This document shows positions 55,854 to 64,000 of a stretch of DNA of 64,000 bases, piece after piece. Source of the stretch: Arthrobacter caoxuetaonis (GTDB lineage: Bacteria; Actinomycetota; Actinomycetes; Actinomycetales; Micrococcaceae); NCBI RefSeq assembly GCF_023921125.1, contig NZ_CP099466.1:2790001-2854000 (forward strand). The letters run 5' to 3'. The notes under the pieces were generated by a model that worked only from the letters and a program-made list of their open reading frames with translations, did no database searches and had not been told where the DNA came from. Each line of letters starts with the position of its first letter. Within the stretch, counting starts at the first letter, position 1. A program made the position numbers and the translations under genes.

Positions 55854-57260
55854 ATGCCTAGGCACATGGGTCCAGGAACGGTCGTGGGCGGCAGATACCG
55901 CCTGCAGGAAAGAATTGGCTCCGGCTCCATGGGGTCCGTCCACCGCGCAGTAGATGAATTCCTGGGCCGTGAAGTGGCAGTGAAACTTATCGCCTCCCTG
56001 GCCCGCACGGAAGAAGAACGCAGCCGGAACGAGGCAGAAGCCAAGGTCCTGTCCCAGCTCAACCACCACAGCCTGATCACACTGTTTGACGCCGGCACCG
56101 AGGTTTCGCCGTCGGGCACCTCGATCGTGTGGCTGGCCATGGAACTGGTCCAGGGCTCGGACCTCAGCCGCCGGCTGGCAAAGGGCACGTTGCCGCCCCG
56201 CCAGGTGGCGCACCTGGCGTACGACCTGGCGATCGGCCTGGACTACATGCACCGCGGCGGCATTGTGCACCGGGACATCAAACCCGCGAATATCCTGCTT
56301 TTTGACTACCGGGAAGACGAGAACCGGCTGCGCGCCAAACTCACGGATTTCGGCGTCGCCCAGATGGCCGGCTCTCCGGACCCGCAGGGAGACGAGTTCA
56401 CCGGCACAGCCGGCTTCATGAGCCCGGAGCAGGTTCGTTCCGAGCCCGCCGGACCGCACAGCGACGTGTACTCACTGGGTCTCGTGCTGCTGCGCTGCCT
56501 TACCGGGAACCGTGCCTTCCCTGGCATGGCTGTAGAAAGCGCACTGGCGCGCCTGTTCCGCGGGCCGGAGATTCCGGATGACCTGGGACCCGAGTGGGTG
56601 GGAATCCTGCGGGCCATGACCGCGCTGGAGGCGGCGGAGCGGCCCTCGGCCCACGAGGTTTCCGAAGCCATGCAGGACCTGGCTACGGCCGGCCGCGGAC
56701 GGCGGAGCACGGCAGCGGACACTGAGCGCGATCGCGCCGCGGAGGAGGTCGCCGCGGTTTCCGAAAACGGACCCGATCCGATCCTCGACCGGATCACTGC
56801 CCTGACAGCCCGCATGCTGGACGTGCCGGTGGCGGCCGTTTCGATCGTGGGCGGGGACCGGGTATGGACCATGTCCGGCAGCGGAACGCAACGCGGTTCA
56901 GGAGATGCAGCGGACTCCCTTTGCCCCGTGGCCGTGCGCGAAGACTCCCCTTTTATTGTTGACGACGTGCAGAAGGACCCGCGCACTGCAGATGACCCGC
57001 GGGTGGCCGCCTCCCCCGGCTTCGGCTTTTACGCCGGCGTGCCCCTGCACAACGCCGAAGGCCAGGCACTCGGCACCCTGTGCGTCATGGACCGGAAGGC
57101 CCGGAGCTTTACCGGGGAGCAGGAAGCCACCCTGCGCGACCTGGCTGCCCTGGCGGCCGACGTGCTGCAGCTGCGGCGGGATGCGAGGAACGCCAGGGAT
57201 GCCGGGGAATCCAGCCGCTGCGCAGAACCCCTGCACAGTCAGCAGGCTGTGGCAGACTAG
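55854..57260 (+). CDS. Soluble Ser/Thr protein kinase fused to a GAF domain
   Basis: 468 residues. The kinase domain (about 15-280) is complete: P-loop GSGSMGSV (22-29), Lys44, HRDIKPAN (139-146), DFG (165-167) and SPE (190-192). A GAF domain (about 305-450) has CPVAVREDSPFIVDDVQKDP and FGFYAGVPLHNAEGQALGTL, as in ligand- or redox-sensing GAF modules. There is no membrane helix and no PASTA repeat, unlike PknB. AGGAG lies 7 nt before the ATG. Input is probably a cytoplasmic small molecule or redox state. Confidence 0.92.
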   Translation: MPRHMGPGTVVGGRYRLQERIGSGSMGSVHRAVDEFLGREVAVKLIASLARTEEERSRNEAEAKVLSQLNHHSLITLFDAGTEVSPSGTSIVWLAMELVQGSDLSRRLAKGTLPPRQVAHLAYDLAIGLDYMHRGGIVHRDIKPANILLFDYREDENRLRAKLTDFGVAQMAGSPDPQGDEFTGTAGFMSPEQVRSEPAGPHSDVYSLGLVLLRCLTGNRAFPGMAVESALARLFRGPEIPDDLGPEWVGILRAMTALEAAERPSAHEVSEAMQDLATAGRGRRSTAADTERDRAAEEVAAVSENGPDPILDRITALTARMLDVPVAAVSIVGGDRVWTMSGSGTQRGSGDAADSLCPVAVREDSPFIVDDVQKDPRTADDPRVAASPGFGFYAGVPLHNAEGQALGTLCVMDRKARSFTGEQEATLRDLAALAADVLQLRRDARNARDAGESSRCAEPLHSQQAVAD

Positions 57261-57305
57261 CTCGGGACCGCGCCGAAAGGCGGCCGCATTCCACAGGAGA
57301 GCAGC

Positions 57306-57602
57306 ATGGGCCCAGCCAGCAATCCGACCGTACCGGCGGCATGGGAGTTCATGGTCACGGCCATGGGAGCCCTCATCCTGCTGCTGACAGCCGCTGCCGT
57401 CATTTCCCTGGCCCGGGAGAAGACACTGGCGCCGGGCATGAAGTTCCTCTGCCTGCTGGGCGTACTCGGCTTCCCCGTCCTCGGCCCGGCCATCTGGTTC
57501 TTCCACCTGCACCGGTCACGGCGCAGCCATCCCGGGAATCCCTCCGAAGACATAGAAGACATAGCTGCGGCCCGGAGACAGGGGCAGCATAACCGGCGTT
57601 AA
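57306..57602 (+). CDS. Small two-helix membrane protein
   Basis: 98 residues: a first helix (FMVTAMGALILLLTAAAVIS), a charged loop, a second helix (FLCLLGVLGFPVLGPAIWFF) and a polar His/Arg-rich tail. The second helix and following HLHRSRR resemble the PLDc_N-type short domain. It lies 45 nt after the kinase gene and may be co-transcribed. Function unknown. Confidence 0.7.
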   Translation: MGPASNPTVPAAWEFMVTAMGALILLLTAAAVISLAREKTLAPGMKFLCLLGVLGFPVLGPAIWFFHLHRSRRSHPGNPSEDIEDIAAARRQGQHNRR

Positions 57603-57649
57603 ACACAGGAAGGGTGCCCCCTGCGGGACACCCAACCTGTTAGGAACTC

Positions 57650-59578
57650 TTAGTCGCGGAAACGCGGCTTACGGGCACCCGTTCCGGCACCGGCAGGCTT
57701 GCTGAAGCTGCGGTCGCCGTCGAACTTCTTCTTGTACGGGCGGTCCGAACCGCGGTCACCGAAGGAACGCTCGCCGTCACGCTTCTTGAAATCCTTCTTG
57801 AAGCCGCCGCGGTCGGCGCGGTCGTGGGATCCGCCTTCACGTGCGGGGCGGCGTCCGTTGTCCAGCTCGAGGTGGATCAGCTCGCCGCCGATCCGGGTGC
57901 GGGACAGTGCGCGCAGCTGGTCCTTGGACAGGTCTGCGGGCAGCTCCACCAGGGTGTGGTCGGCACGGATGTCGATGCCGCCGATCTGGGCGGAGGACAG
58001 GCCGCCTTCGTTGGCGATGGCGCCGACGATCGAGCCGGGCATCACGCGCTGGCGGCGTCCGACGGCGATGCGGTACGTTGCATTGCCTTCGGTCAGCGGG
58101 CGCGTCGGGCCGCGGGAACCGAAGCCGTCGTTCCGGCCTTCGGAACGCTCGCGCTGGCGGGCCGGAGCCTGCGGAATCTCTTCCATCAGCAGCGGGCGGC
58201 CGGCCTGGGCCATAACGACCAGGGCTGCGGCGACTTCCTCGGCGGGAACGTCGTTCTCAGCGATGTAATTGGTGACCAGTTCACGGAAGACGGAGAGGTC
58301 TTCGGAGTTGCGGGTCTCGGTGATGCGCTCGGAGAACTTGGCCAGGCGCTTGGCGTTGACAACGTCAATGCCGGGCAGCTGCATGTGCTCAACGGGCTGG
58401 CGGGTGGCCTTCTCAATGGCCCGCAGCAGGTACTTCTCACGCGGGGTCATGAACAGGATCGCGTCACCGCTGCGGCCTGCACGGCCGGTACGGCCGATGC
58501 GGTGCACGTAGGACTCGGTGTCGTGCGGGATGTCGTAGTTGAAGACGTGGCTGATGCGCTCGACGTCCAGGCCGCGGGCGGCGACGTCGGTGGCAACCAG
58601 GATGTCGATCTTGCCGTCGCGCAGGGCCTCGACGGTGCGCTCACGCTGCTGCTGCGGGATGTCGCCGTTGATGGCGGCAGCCTTGTAGCCGCGGGACTTC
58701 AGCTTGTCGGCGAGGTCCTCGGTGGCCATCTTGGTGCGGACGAAGGCGATGACGCCGTCGAAGTCCTCGGTCTCGAGGATGCGGGACATGGCATCGAGCT
58801 TGTGCGGGCCCATGACCTGCACGTAGCGCTGGCGGGTGTTCACACCGGTGGTGGTCTTGGACTTGACCGTGATTTCAGCCGGGTTGTTCAGGTACTTCTT
58901 GGCGATCTTGCGGATCGCGCCCGGCATGGTGGCGGAGAAGAGGGCAACCTGCTTCTCATCCGGGGTGGTAGAGAGGATCTGCTCCACGTCTTCGGCGAAG
59001 CCCATGCGCAGCATTTCGTCAGCTTCATCCAGGACCAGGTACTGCAGGTTGGACAGATCCAGGGAACCCTTGGAGATGTGGTCGATGACACGGCCCGGGG
59101 TACCAACAACAACCTGGGCGCCGCGGCGCAGGCCGGCCAGCTGGGGACCGTACGGGGAGCCGCCGTAGACGGGCAGGACGGTGAAGTCGTCCATGTGCAC
59201 GGCGTAGGAGGTGAAGGCTTCTGCAACCTGCAGGGCCAGTTCGCGGGTCGGGGCAAGGACCAGGATCTGGGTGTCCTTGGTGGGTCCGTTGACCTCGGCC
59301 AGTTCAGCCATGCGGGAAAGGGCGGGGACAGCGAAGGCTGCGGTCTTGCCGGTGCCGGTCTGGGCAAGGCCCACGACGTCGCGGCCTTCAAGCAGAACGG
59401 GGATGGTGGCAGCCTGGATCGGCGACGGGGTCTTGTAGCCGACGTCGGTCAGTGCGGCGAGGATGCGTGCATCCAGGTTGAAATCGGAGAACAGAATCTC
59501 GTTGGCTTCTTCAGCAACGGCTTCGGTGTTTTCTTCGACAATTTCTTGGGTGTTCTCAGGCAAAGGAGTATTCCTCAT
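57650..59578 (-). CDS. deaD: DEAD-box RNA helicase, DeaD/CsdA type
   Basis: 642 residues. All helicase motifs are present: Q-motif (FSDFNLDARILAALTDVGY), AQTGTGKT, PTRELA, GTPGR, DEAD, SAT, ARGLD and HRIGRTGRAGR. The C-terminal RNA-binding DbpA-like domain (about 490-565) precedes a basic Gly/Arg/Lys-rich tail. Its known roles are ribosome assembly and mRNA unwinding in the cold. ATG 59578 is used here. TTG 59563, with GAGGA about 7 nt upstream, may be the true start, giving MPENTQEIVEEN. Confidence 0.94.
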   Translation of the reverse strand: MRNTPLPENTQEIVEENTEAVAEEANEILFSDFNLDARILAALTDVGYKTPSPIQAATIPVLLEGRDVVGLAQTGTGKTAAFAVPALSRMAELAEVNGPTKDTQILVLAPTRELALQVAEAFTSYAVHMDDFTVLPVYGGSPYGPQLAGLRRGAQVVVGTPGRVIDHISKGSLDLSNLQYLVLDEADEMLRMGFAEDVEQILSTTPDEKQVALFSATMPGAIRKIAKKYLNNPAEITVKSKTTTGVNTRQRYVQVMGPHKLDAMSRILETEDFDGVIAFVRTKMATEDLADKLKSRGYKAAAINGDIPQQQRERTVEALRDGKIDILVATDVAARGLDVERISHVFNYDIPHDTESYVHRIGRTGRAGRSGDAILFMTPREKYLLRAIEKATRQPVEHMQLPGIDVVNAKRLAKFSERITETRNSEDLSVFRELVTNYIAENDVPAEEVAAALVVMAQAGRPLLMEEIPQAPARQRERSEGRNDGFGSRGPTRPLTEGNATYRIAVGRRQRVMPGSIVGAIANEGGLSSAQIGGIDIRADHTLVELPADLSKDQLRALSRTRIGGELIHLELDNGRRPAREGGSHDRADRGGFKKDFKKRDGERSFGDRGSDRPYKKKFDGDRSFSKPAGAGTGARKPRFRD

Positions 59579-59906
59579 CAGTGGGGCCGGGCAGCCAGTT
59601 CAGGCGGCTGCAAGTACATAAGTCCGGGCACTGTTGCAATCCCAGGCAGGACTCTCCGTCACAGCTGTGGGCCTGAATCACTGGTTTGCGACCGCGGCTC
59701 GGTGTGACGATTTCTTTGCCGGCGCTCCCAGGAGATGAATCTGCCCGCATGTTTCATGCGGGCCCCAACACAACGTACCTGCAATGGACTTAGTCCGCAG
59801 GAAAATCAGGGAATACCGGAGTGGGGGATTACTCAAGTGTACGGTATTTACGCCCAAGCGCCAGCCAGCGGGGCGTGAGGTCCGGCACATCCGGGTGGGG
59901 AAGGGG
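59579..59906 (-). other. deaD upstream region
   Basis: 328 bases between the MOSC gene end and deaD, with no coding frame. A long leader is common for cold-regulated deaD genes, so a structured 5' UTR is possible. I see no clear promoter hexamers, hairpin or riboswitch. Confidence 0.3.
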
Positions 59907-60560
59907 TTAGAAGGCCTCTTCCAGGGCCGGCCGGCGGCGCAGGACCTTGCGGATTTCCGGGGACAGGTACTGGCCGGATTCCCCCGCCCCCTGCAGCAGT
60001 GCATGCTGCTCAGGGGACAGCCCGGCAAAGACGTCGGCCACTGTTACTCCGTGCTCGGGCCGGGAAAGGACCTGCACGGTGTCTCCGGCCTGGATGGTGC
60101 CGCGCTTCAGTACGCGGAGATAGGTTCCCAGCCGGTTCGCTGCGGCGAAACGGGCGACCCACTTCGGCTGGCCCATGTACTGGGCGAAGTTGCGGCACGG
60201 GGTGCGCGGACAGGTCACTTCCAGCTCCACGGATTCCCCCACCCGCCACCGCTCCCCCACCACGGCATGGGAGGCATCAATGCCGGCAACCCTGAGGTTT
60301 TCGCCGAACCGGCCGGGAGGTACCGCTTGTCCCAGCTCGGCTTCCCAAAACTCGGCGTCTTCCTGCGAATAGGCATAGATGGCCTTGGACTCACCGCCGT
60401 GATGCCGGCGGTCCGCCTGCACGTCCCCGGTCAGTCCCAGGGCATAGACCTTCACCGGGCCGTCGGCGGGGCGTTTGTCGATGGCGCTGACGCCCACGGC
60501 GTCAGAGGTCGGCCGTAGAACGTGGACGCGGCATACGGCCAGGAGTGATCCGGAACTCAT
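59907..60560 (-). CDS. MOSC-domain protein (YiiM-like)
   Basis: 217 residues. The MOSC core is visible: ALGLTGDVQADRRHHGGESKA, GRFGENLRVAGID and the conserved cysteine region TCPRTPCRNFAQYM. The YiiM-type C-terminal segment follows. Relatives handle molybdenum cofactor-linked sulfur transfer or N-hydroxylated compound reduction. The start at 60560 is supported by a TAGACT box 7 nt upstream. Confidence 0.88.
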   Translation of the reverse strand: MSSGSLLAVCRVHVLRPTSDAVGVSAIDKRPADGPVKVYALGLTGDVQADRRHHGGESKAIYAYSQEDAEFWEAELGQAVPPGRFGENLRVAGIDASHAVVGERWRVGESVELEVTCPRTPCRNFAQYMGQPKWVARFAAANRLGTYLRVLKRGTIQAGDTVQVLSRPEHGVTVADVFAGLSPEQHALLQGAGESGQYLSPEIRKVLRRRPALEEAF

Positions 60561-60567
60561 AGGCAAC

Positions 60568-60573
60568 AGTCTA
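60568..60573 (-). promoter_or_regulatory. -10 box TAGACT for a leaderless MOSC mRNA
   Basis: On the minus strand TAGACT lies 7 nt before the ATG at 60560. Its TAG is the stop codon of the upstream mannosyltransferase-like gene (60571-60573), the same arrangement as folA/asd. Confidence 0.55.
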
Positions 60574-61857
60574 GGGCCGGTGCGCCGGAGGGTGCGCTGC
60601 GGCGTGGCCGGGGCGCCACCAGGCTTTGGGCCGGTTGGGCCAGAGCAGGGCGAACCACCAGGCCAGCATGCCGGCTCCGCAGAAAACGCCCGCACTGGCG
60701 AGCATCAAGTACGGGAGGGGCGCCTGCGAATCCAGGTCCTGTGCTCCCAGCAGGACGGCGATTGTCTTGGGAGATAAGTAGAACACCACGGTGGAGACTG
60801 CCAGCAGGATCCATCCGGCCAGGCTCGACAGGCGCCGCGAGGAATGCAGTCCATACAGGCCGGAGGCAATCAGCGGCAGGAACAGCGCCACCCAGACCCA
60901 ATGGTGGGACCAGGAGACGGGCGACACGAGCAGCATGAGCAGAGCCGCCGCCGCCAAGGCGAGGAGATGGGAGCCCTGCAGGGTAGCCAGGCGGATGACG
61001 ACGGCGGCGGCTGCCGCCGCGGCCACGCTCAGCAGCAGCCAGTAGGGTGCCACCTCGGCGTCACCCCCGGCAAAGTGCAGCAGTGCGCCGCGGATGGAGA
61101 GATTGTCGATGTAGCCGCCGCCGCCCACACGCGAGGTGTCCGGCAGCAATTCACCCCAGTAGATCTTCGATTCCCGCGGAAGAATCAGGAAGCCCAGCGC
61201 AAACGCCGCAAGGAACCCGAAGGCCATGTTCCGCAGGCCCCGCCAGTCTCCGCGCACCAGGAAGTAGAAGGCGAACGCCAGCGGGGTGAGCTTGAGTCCT
61301 GCTGCGGCCCCGGTCAGCAGGCCACGGGGCCAGCTGTCCCTCCGCTCGAGGAAATCAAGCATCACCAGGGAGAACAGCAGGATGTTGACCTGCCCGAAGG
61401 CCATGGTGTCCCGCCATGGACCCAGCGCGGCCACAAGGCCAAAAGAGACAATGGCGGCAGGCCGAAGCCAAAAGCCCCGGAGGACGGCACCAATGCTGTG
61501 CCTGCCGCTGAAATGGCTGACCAGCCACAGCGCCGTCAGCGCTGTGACGGCCAGGGACAAGCCGAAGAAAACGTCAAAACCGATTCGTTCCCCAAACGGA
61601 GCCAGCACCGCGAACAGCAGGGCGGCCGCCGGCGGGTAGGTAAACATCAGCCCGGGATTGGGATCGTTGGGGATACTGACGGAATAGAGCTCACCCGTTG
61701 CATCGATCACGCTCTGGCCCCCGGCGAGGTACACCCGAAAATCGATGCCGTCCCGGGGCGCAACAGTGAAGGCGAAAAACAGCAGACCGGCTGCGGCGGC
61801 CACGGCGCCCAGTGTGAGCGCGGCAGCAGCAGCATGCGAGCGCAGTACCCTGGCCAT
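60571..61857 (-). CDS. GT87/DUF2029 polyprenol-phosphate-mannose-type mannosyltransferase
   Basis: 428 residues with about ten to twelve membrane helices. The N-terminal DFRVYLAGGQ loop after the first helix carries the acidic residue expected for GT-C enzymes, and FTYPPAAALLF, FGQVNILLFSLV and GLKLTPLAF are typical of the DUF2029 family. Actinobacterial relatives add mannose to lipomannan or arabinomannan-type glycolipids. GGAGGGA precedes the ATG. Confidence 0.85.
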   Translation of the reverse strand: MARVLRSHAAAAALTLGAVAAAAGLLFFAFTVAPRDGIDFRVYLAGGQSVIDATGELYSVSIPNDPNPGLMFTYPPAAALLFAVLAPFGERIGFDVFFGLSLAVTALTALWLVSHFSGRHSIGAVLRGFWLRPAAIVSFGLVAALGPWRDTMAFGQVNILLFSLVMLDFLERRDSWPRGLLTGAAAGLKLTPLAFAFYFLVRGDWRGLRNMAFGFLAAFALGFLILPRESKIYWGELLPDTSRVGGGGYIDNLSIRGALLHFAGGDAEVAPYWLLLSVAAAAAAAVVIRLATLQGSHLLALAAAALLMLLVSPVSWSHHWVWVALFLPLIASGLYGLHSSRRLSSLAGWILLAVSTVVFYLSPKTIAVLLGAQDLDSQAPLPYLMLASAGVFCGAGMLAWWFALLWPNRPKAWWRPGHAAAHPPAHRP

Positions 61858-62125
61858 GTGCCTGTCCCTCCGGCCTGCTCCCGGGCAGGCGAGGGATACT
61901 CTACCGGGGCTGCACTCCGGCCGGAGTGGGGACAGCGATATTTCAGTGCCGCCGGCGCAGCATTCACTTTCGGAGATGACGCACCAGCCTGTCCCCTCTC
62001 TCCCCCGCTCTCCCCCGCGGGCGCGGGCGCGCGGCTACCTCCGGAAGTCGGGCTACCGTAGGAAGCAAAGACGTACCGCGTCCCGCTTCGGCGGAAGAAT
62101 CCCCTTCGCTTAGGAGACCACCAGG
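61858..62125. other. Divergent spacer
   Basis: 268 bases between the divergent mannosyltransferase and the 138-residue membrane protein. TAGAGT toward the former could be its -10. Otherwise GC-rich with no gene, RNA or repeat that I can support. Confidence 0.3.
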
Positions 62126-62542
62126 TTGAGCACTTCCTCCACCGGCACCCCGCTGCCCGGCACCATGCGCATTGCTTCGGTGGCGTGGATCGTTGCCGCC
62201 GCCGTCCTGATCCTTGCCGGCGGATCCTTCCTCTTCACGGCACAGACCCAGCGGCAGGACAGCCAGGGACTGCTGAGCCTGGGGATCCTGGGCATCGCCC
62301 TGGGTCTGCTGACGGGCTTTTACGCCTTCCGCCTGCGCCGCGGCAAGCGCAGCAGCAGGGAAACCCTCACCACGCTGGGTCTCATCGTCGGAGTTCCGCT
62401 GCTGTTCCGGGGGCCCTCGCTGATGGCTCTGGGCCTGCTCCTGCTGTTCTGCGCAGCACTGCTCTGGATGCCGCAGAGCAGCCGGTTCTACGCCCTGCGG
62501 GACCCGGTGGTGCGTAAGCGCAGGCTGACCGGACGCCGCTGA
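62126..62542 (+). CDS. Small multi-span membrane protein
   Basis: 138 residues from TTG 62126 with AGGAG (62112-62116) 9 nt upstream; ATG 62165 would shorten it by 13 residues. Three to four hydrophobic helices alternate with short basic loops (FRLRRGKRSSRET). The C terminus is basic (VVRKRRLTGRR). No family recognised. Confidence 0.7.
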   Translation: MSTSSTGTPLPGTMRIASVAWIVAAAVLILAGGSFLFTAQTQRQDSQGLLSLGILGIALGLLTGFYAFRLRRGKRSSRETLTTLGLIVGVPLLFRGPSLMALGLLLLFCAALLWMPQSSRFYALRDPVVRKRRLTGRR

Positions 62543-62580
62543 AGCTCCTGGCCTCCGCCGAAACCCCTGTCCGCACAGCA

Positions 62581-62620
62581 CGAAGCCCTGCCGGTTCTGG
62601 AACGAACAGGCAGGGCTTCG
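62581..62620. terminator. Terminator between the membrane protein and metB
   Basis: CGAAGCCCTGCC (62581-62592) pairs with GGCAGGGCTTCG (62609-62620) over 12 bp between convergent genes, so it can serve both. Confidence 0.88.
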
Positions 62621-62627
62621 TACTGTC

Positions 62628-63776
62628 CTAGAGCTGGTTCAGGGCCTGGTCAAGGTCCGCGATCAGGTCTTCGACGTCCTCGATGCCCACCGAGAGCCGC
62701 AGCAGGTTCTCGGGGACAGCAAGCTCCGTCCCCTTCACGGATGCATGCGTCATTTCCGACGGATAGTTCATGAGGGACTCGACGCCGCCCAGGGACTCGG
62801 CCAGCGTAAAGACCTTCGTGGCCTCCGCTACCTTGCGCGCCGCAGCTTCACCGCCCTTGAAGGACACCGAGACCATGCCGCCGAAGTCCTTCATCTGGGC
62901 CTTGGCCAGATCATGTCCCGGATGGTCTTCCAGCCCCGGGTACAGCACGGACTCGACGGCAGGCTGACCCTGCAGCCACGTGGCCACCGCCATGGCATTG
63001 GAGGAATGGCGGTCCATCCGGACGCCGAGGGTCTTCAGGCCGCGCGTGGTCAGCCAGGCCTCCATCGGAGCGGAGACCGCACCCACCGCGTACTGGATGA
63101 AGCCGATCTTCTCGGCTGCGGCGTCGTCGTCCAGGATGACTGCGCCGCCCACCGCATCCGAGTGCCCGCCGATGTACTTGGTGGTGGAGTGCACCACAAT
63201 GTCCGCACCGAGGGCGAGCGGCTGCTGCAGGTAGGGGGACGCGAAGGTGTTGTCCACCACCAGGAGGGCACCGGCGTCGTGCGCTGCCTGGGCGACCGCA
63301 GCAATATCGGAGATCTTCATCATCGGGTTCGACGGCGTCTCGAGCCAGACGATCTTCGTGTTGCCGGCGGCAATGGCCGTTTCGAGCGCTGGAATGTCGG
63401 ACATGTCCACCGCTGCGTTGGTGATACCCCAGGCCGAAAGCACCCGGTTGATCAGGCGGTAGGTTCCGCCATAGGCATCGTTGCCGAGGACGATGTGGTC
63501 CCCCGGTGCCAGCAGCGCCCGGATCAGGGCGTCTTCGGCAGCCAGTCCGGAGCTGAAGGAGAACGCGTGGCGGCCGCCTTCGAGCGCAGCGAGCTGTTCC
63601 TGCAGCGCATCGCGGGTCGGATTGGTGCCGCGGCCGTATTCGTACCCGTTGCGCAGCCCTCCGATCCCGTCCTGGGCGTACGTGGTGCTCTGGTACAGCG
63701 GCGGAATCACCGCTCCGGTCGTCGGGTCCGGGGTCTGCCCGGCGTGGATGGCGCGGGTGTTGAAGCCTTCGGTCAT
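62628..63776 (-). CDS. metB: Cystathionine gamma-synthase/gamma-lyase
   Basis: PLP enzyme of the Cys/Met family, 382 residues, with the TRAIHAGQTPD N terminus, YGRGTNPTRDALQ, the Schiff-base lysine in VVHSTTKYIGGHSD and the C-terminal LLRLSVGIED. AAGGAGG precedes the ATG. The adjacent cystathionine beta-synthase gene points to cysteine formation from homocysteine, so the enzyme may work as a gamma-lyase as well as a gamma-synthase. Sequence alone does not separate these. Confidence 0.9.
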   Translation of the reverse strand: MTEGFNTRAIHAGQTPDPTTGAVIPPLYQSTTYAQDGIGGLRNGYEYGRGTNPTRDALQEQLAALEGGRHAFSFSSGLAAEDALIRALLAPGDHIVLGNDAYGGTYRLINRVLSAWGITNAAVDMSDIPALETAIAAGNTKIVWLETPSNPMMKISDIAAVAQAAHDAGALLVVDNTFASPYLQQPLALGADIVVHSTTKYIGGHSDAVGGAVILDDDAAAEKIGFIQYAVGAVSAPMEAWLTTRGLKTLGVRMDRHSSNAMAVATWLQGQPAVESVLYPGLEDHPGHDLAKAQMKDFGGMVSVSFKGGEAAARKVAEATKVFTLAESLGGVESLMNYPSEMTHASVKGTELAVPENLLRLSVGIEDVEDLIADLDQALNQL

Positions 63777-63828
63777 GGTTCTTCCTCCTTGTGCCGGCGG
63801 ACCGGCGGTCGGGGCGTTGGTCGTCTGC

Positions 63829-64000
63829 CTAGGCGCTCAGGTAGTTGAGCAGGTCGCGGCGGGTGAGGATGCCGTGCCAGGTTCCACCGGAGGAGACCAG
63901 CAGCGTGTCGGCTTCGGCCAGGCGCTCGCGGGCCGCGGACACGGATTCGGCTGCACCGATCTGCGGCAGCTTGGGCGCCAGGTGCTCGCTCACGGGATCG
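63829..64000 (-). CDS. cbs: Cystathionine beta-synthase, C-terminal end (partial)
   Basis: Only the last 56 or so codons are in the window. They encode the end of a CBS domain: PQIGAAESVSAARERLAEAD, then GILTRRDLLNYLSA and TAG. The GILTRRDLL ending is typical of the regulatory CBS pair of bacterial cystathionine beta-synthases. It is 52 nt upstream of metB on the same strand, the usual reverse trans-sulfuration pair. The catalytic part lies outside, so the name rests on context. Confidence 0.75.
   Translation of the reverse strand, partial: DPVSEHLAPKLPQIGAAESVSAARERLAEADTLLVSSGGTWHGILTRRDLLNYLSA

Noticed and set aside
57613..57628. GGGTG...CACCC hairpin between the small membrane protein and deaD as a terminator
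   Set aside because: The stem is short and interrupted and lacks a T-run; not strong enough to list as a feature.
63777..63828. Possible SAM-type riboswitch before metB
   Set aside because: Only 52 nt separate the beta-synthase and metB genes, too short for a known SAM riboswitch, and a plain ribosome site is visible.
1..64000. CRISPR array, prophage, toxin-antitoxin or restriction system
   Set aside because: I looked for regularly spaced repeats, integrase/capsid genes and small paired genes and found none.

Overview
The window is a chromosomal segment of a high-GC Gram-positive bacterium, most likely a member of the Micrococcaceae (Arthrobacter sensu lato). The evidence is the mycothiol synthase gene, a GlnR-type nitrogen regulator, the HadA/HadB-like pair next to murB, the protein sequences of rpoB, rpoC, rpsL and fusA, and many GTG/TTG starts. 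This assignment comes from recognising families, not from a database search. I see no prophage, insertion sequence, CRISPR array or rRNA operon.

Region 1 (1-27500) is the translation/transcription block, almost all on the minus strand. Read in the direction of transcription it is tRNA-Trp, secE, nusG, rplK, rplA, a tandem-GNAT acetyltransferase, rplJ, rplL, then rpoB and rpoC, and finally rpsL, rpsG and the 5' part of fusA. A thiolase and a YbaK-like deacylase lie on the opposite strand between rplL and rpoB. Between rpoC and rpsL sits a complete 4-hydroxybenzoate/protocatechuate pathway: an IclR regulator, pobA, pcaH, pcaG, pcaB, pcaD, pcaC, pcaF, pcaI, pcaJ and pcaR. It converts 4-hydroxybenzoate to succinyl-CoA and acetyl-CoA. 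A three-half-site operator resembling the known PcaU/PcaR operator lies upstream of pcaH.

Region 2 (27500-35600) holds an aspartate-type aminotransferase, a PspC-domain histidine kinase with its LuxR-type response regulator, a divergent set of three small or PspC-domain membrane proteins, pfkA, and accessory genes. Region 3 (35600-44300) holds YgfZ, a nitrobindin-like protein, a 37-residue membrane protein, GlnR, mycothiol synthase, polyphosphate kinase overlapping a Nudix/histidine-phosphatase fusion, and ferritin. Region 4 (44300-53200) holds a membrane protein with its GntR regulator and a palindromic operator, thyA and folA, an E. coli-type asd, and the convergent murB/MaoC/HadA-like cluster. 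Region 5 (53200-64000) holds a MinD/ParA-like ATPase with a Pro/Glu repeat, tRNA-Thr and tRNA-Met, a soluble Ser/Thr kinase fused to a GAF domain, a DeaD helicase, a MOSC protein, a GT87-type mannosyltransferase, metB and the 3' end of a cystathionine beta-synthase gene.

The most interesting non-coding signals are these: the PcaU-type operator; two copies of a 56-bp near-palindrome (11373, 44241) and a perfect 28-bp-arm palindrome of another sequence (49205); a transcription attenuator in the rplJL leader; and at least six genes with a TANNNT box 6-7 nt before the start codon, which suggests leaderless mRNAs. In two of these the box begins with the TAG stop codon of the upstream gene. No clearly unprecedented system is present; the findings are mainly regulatory architectures and gene-neighbourhood oddities.
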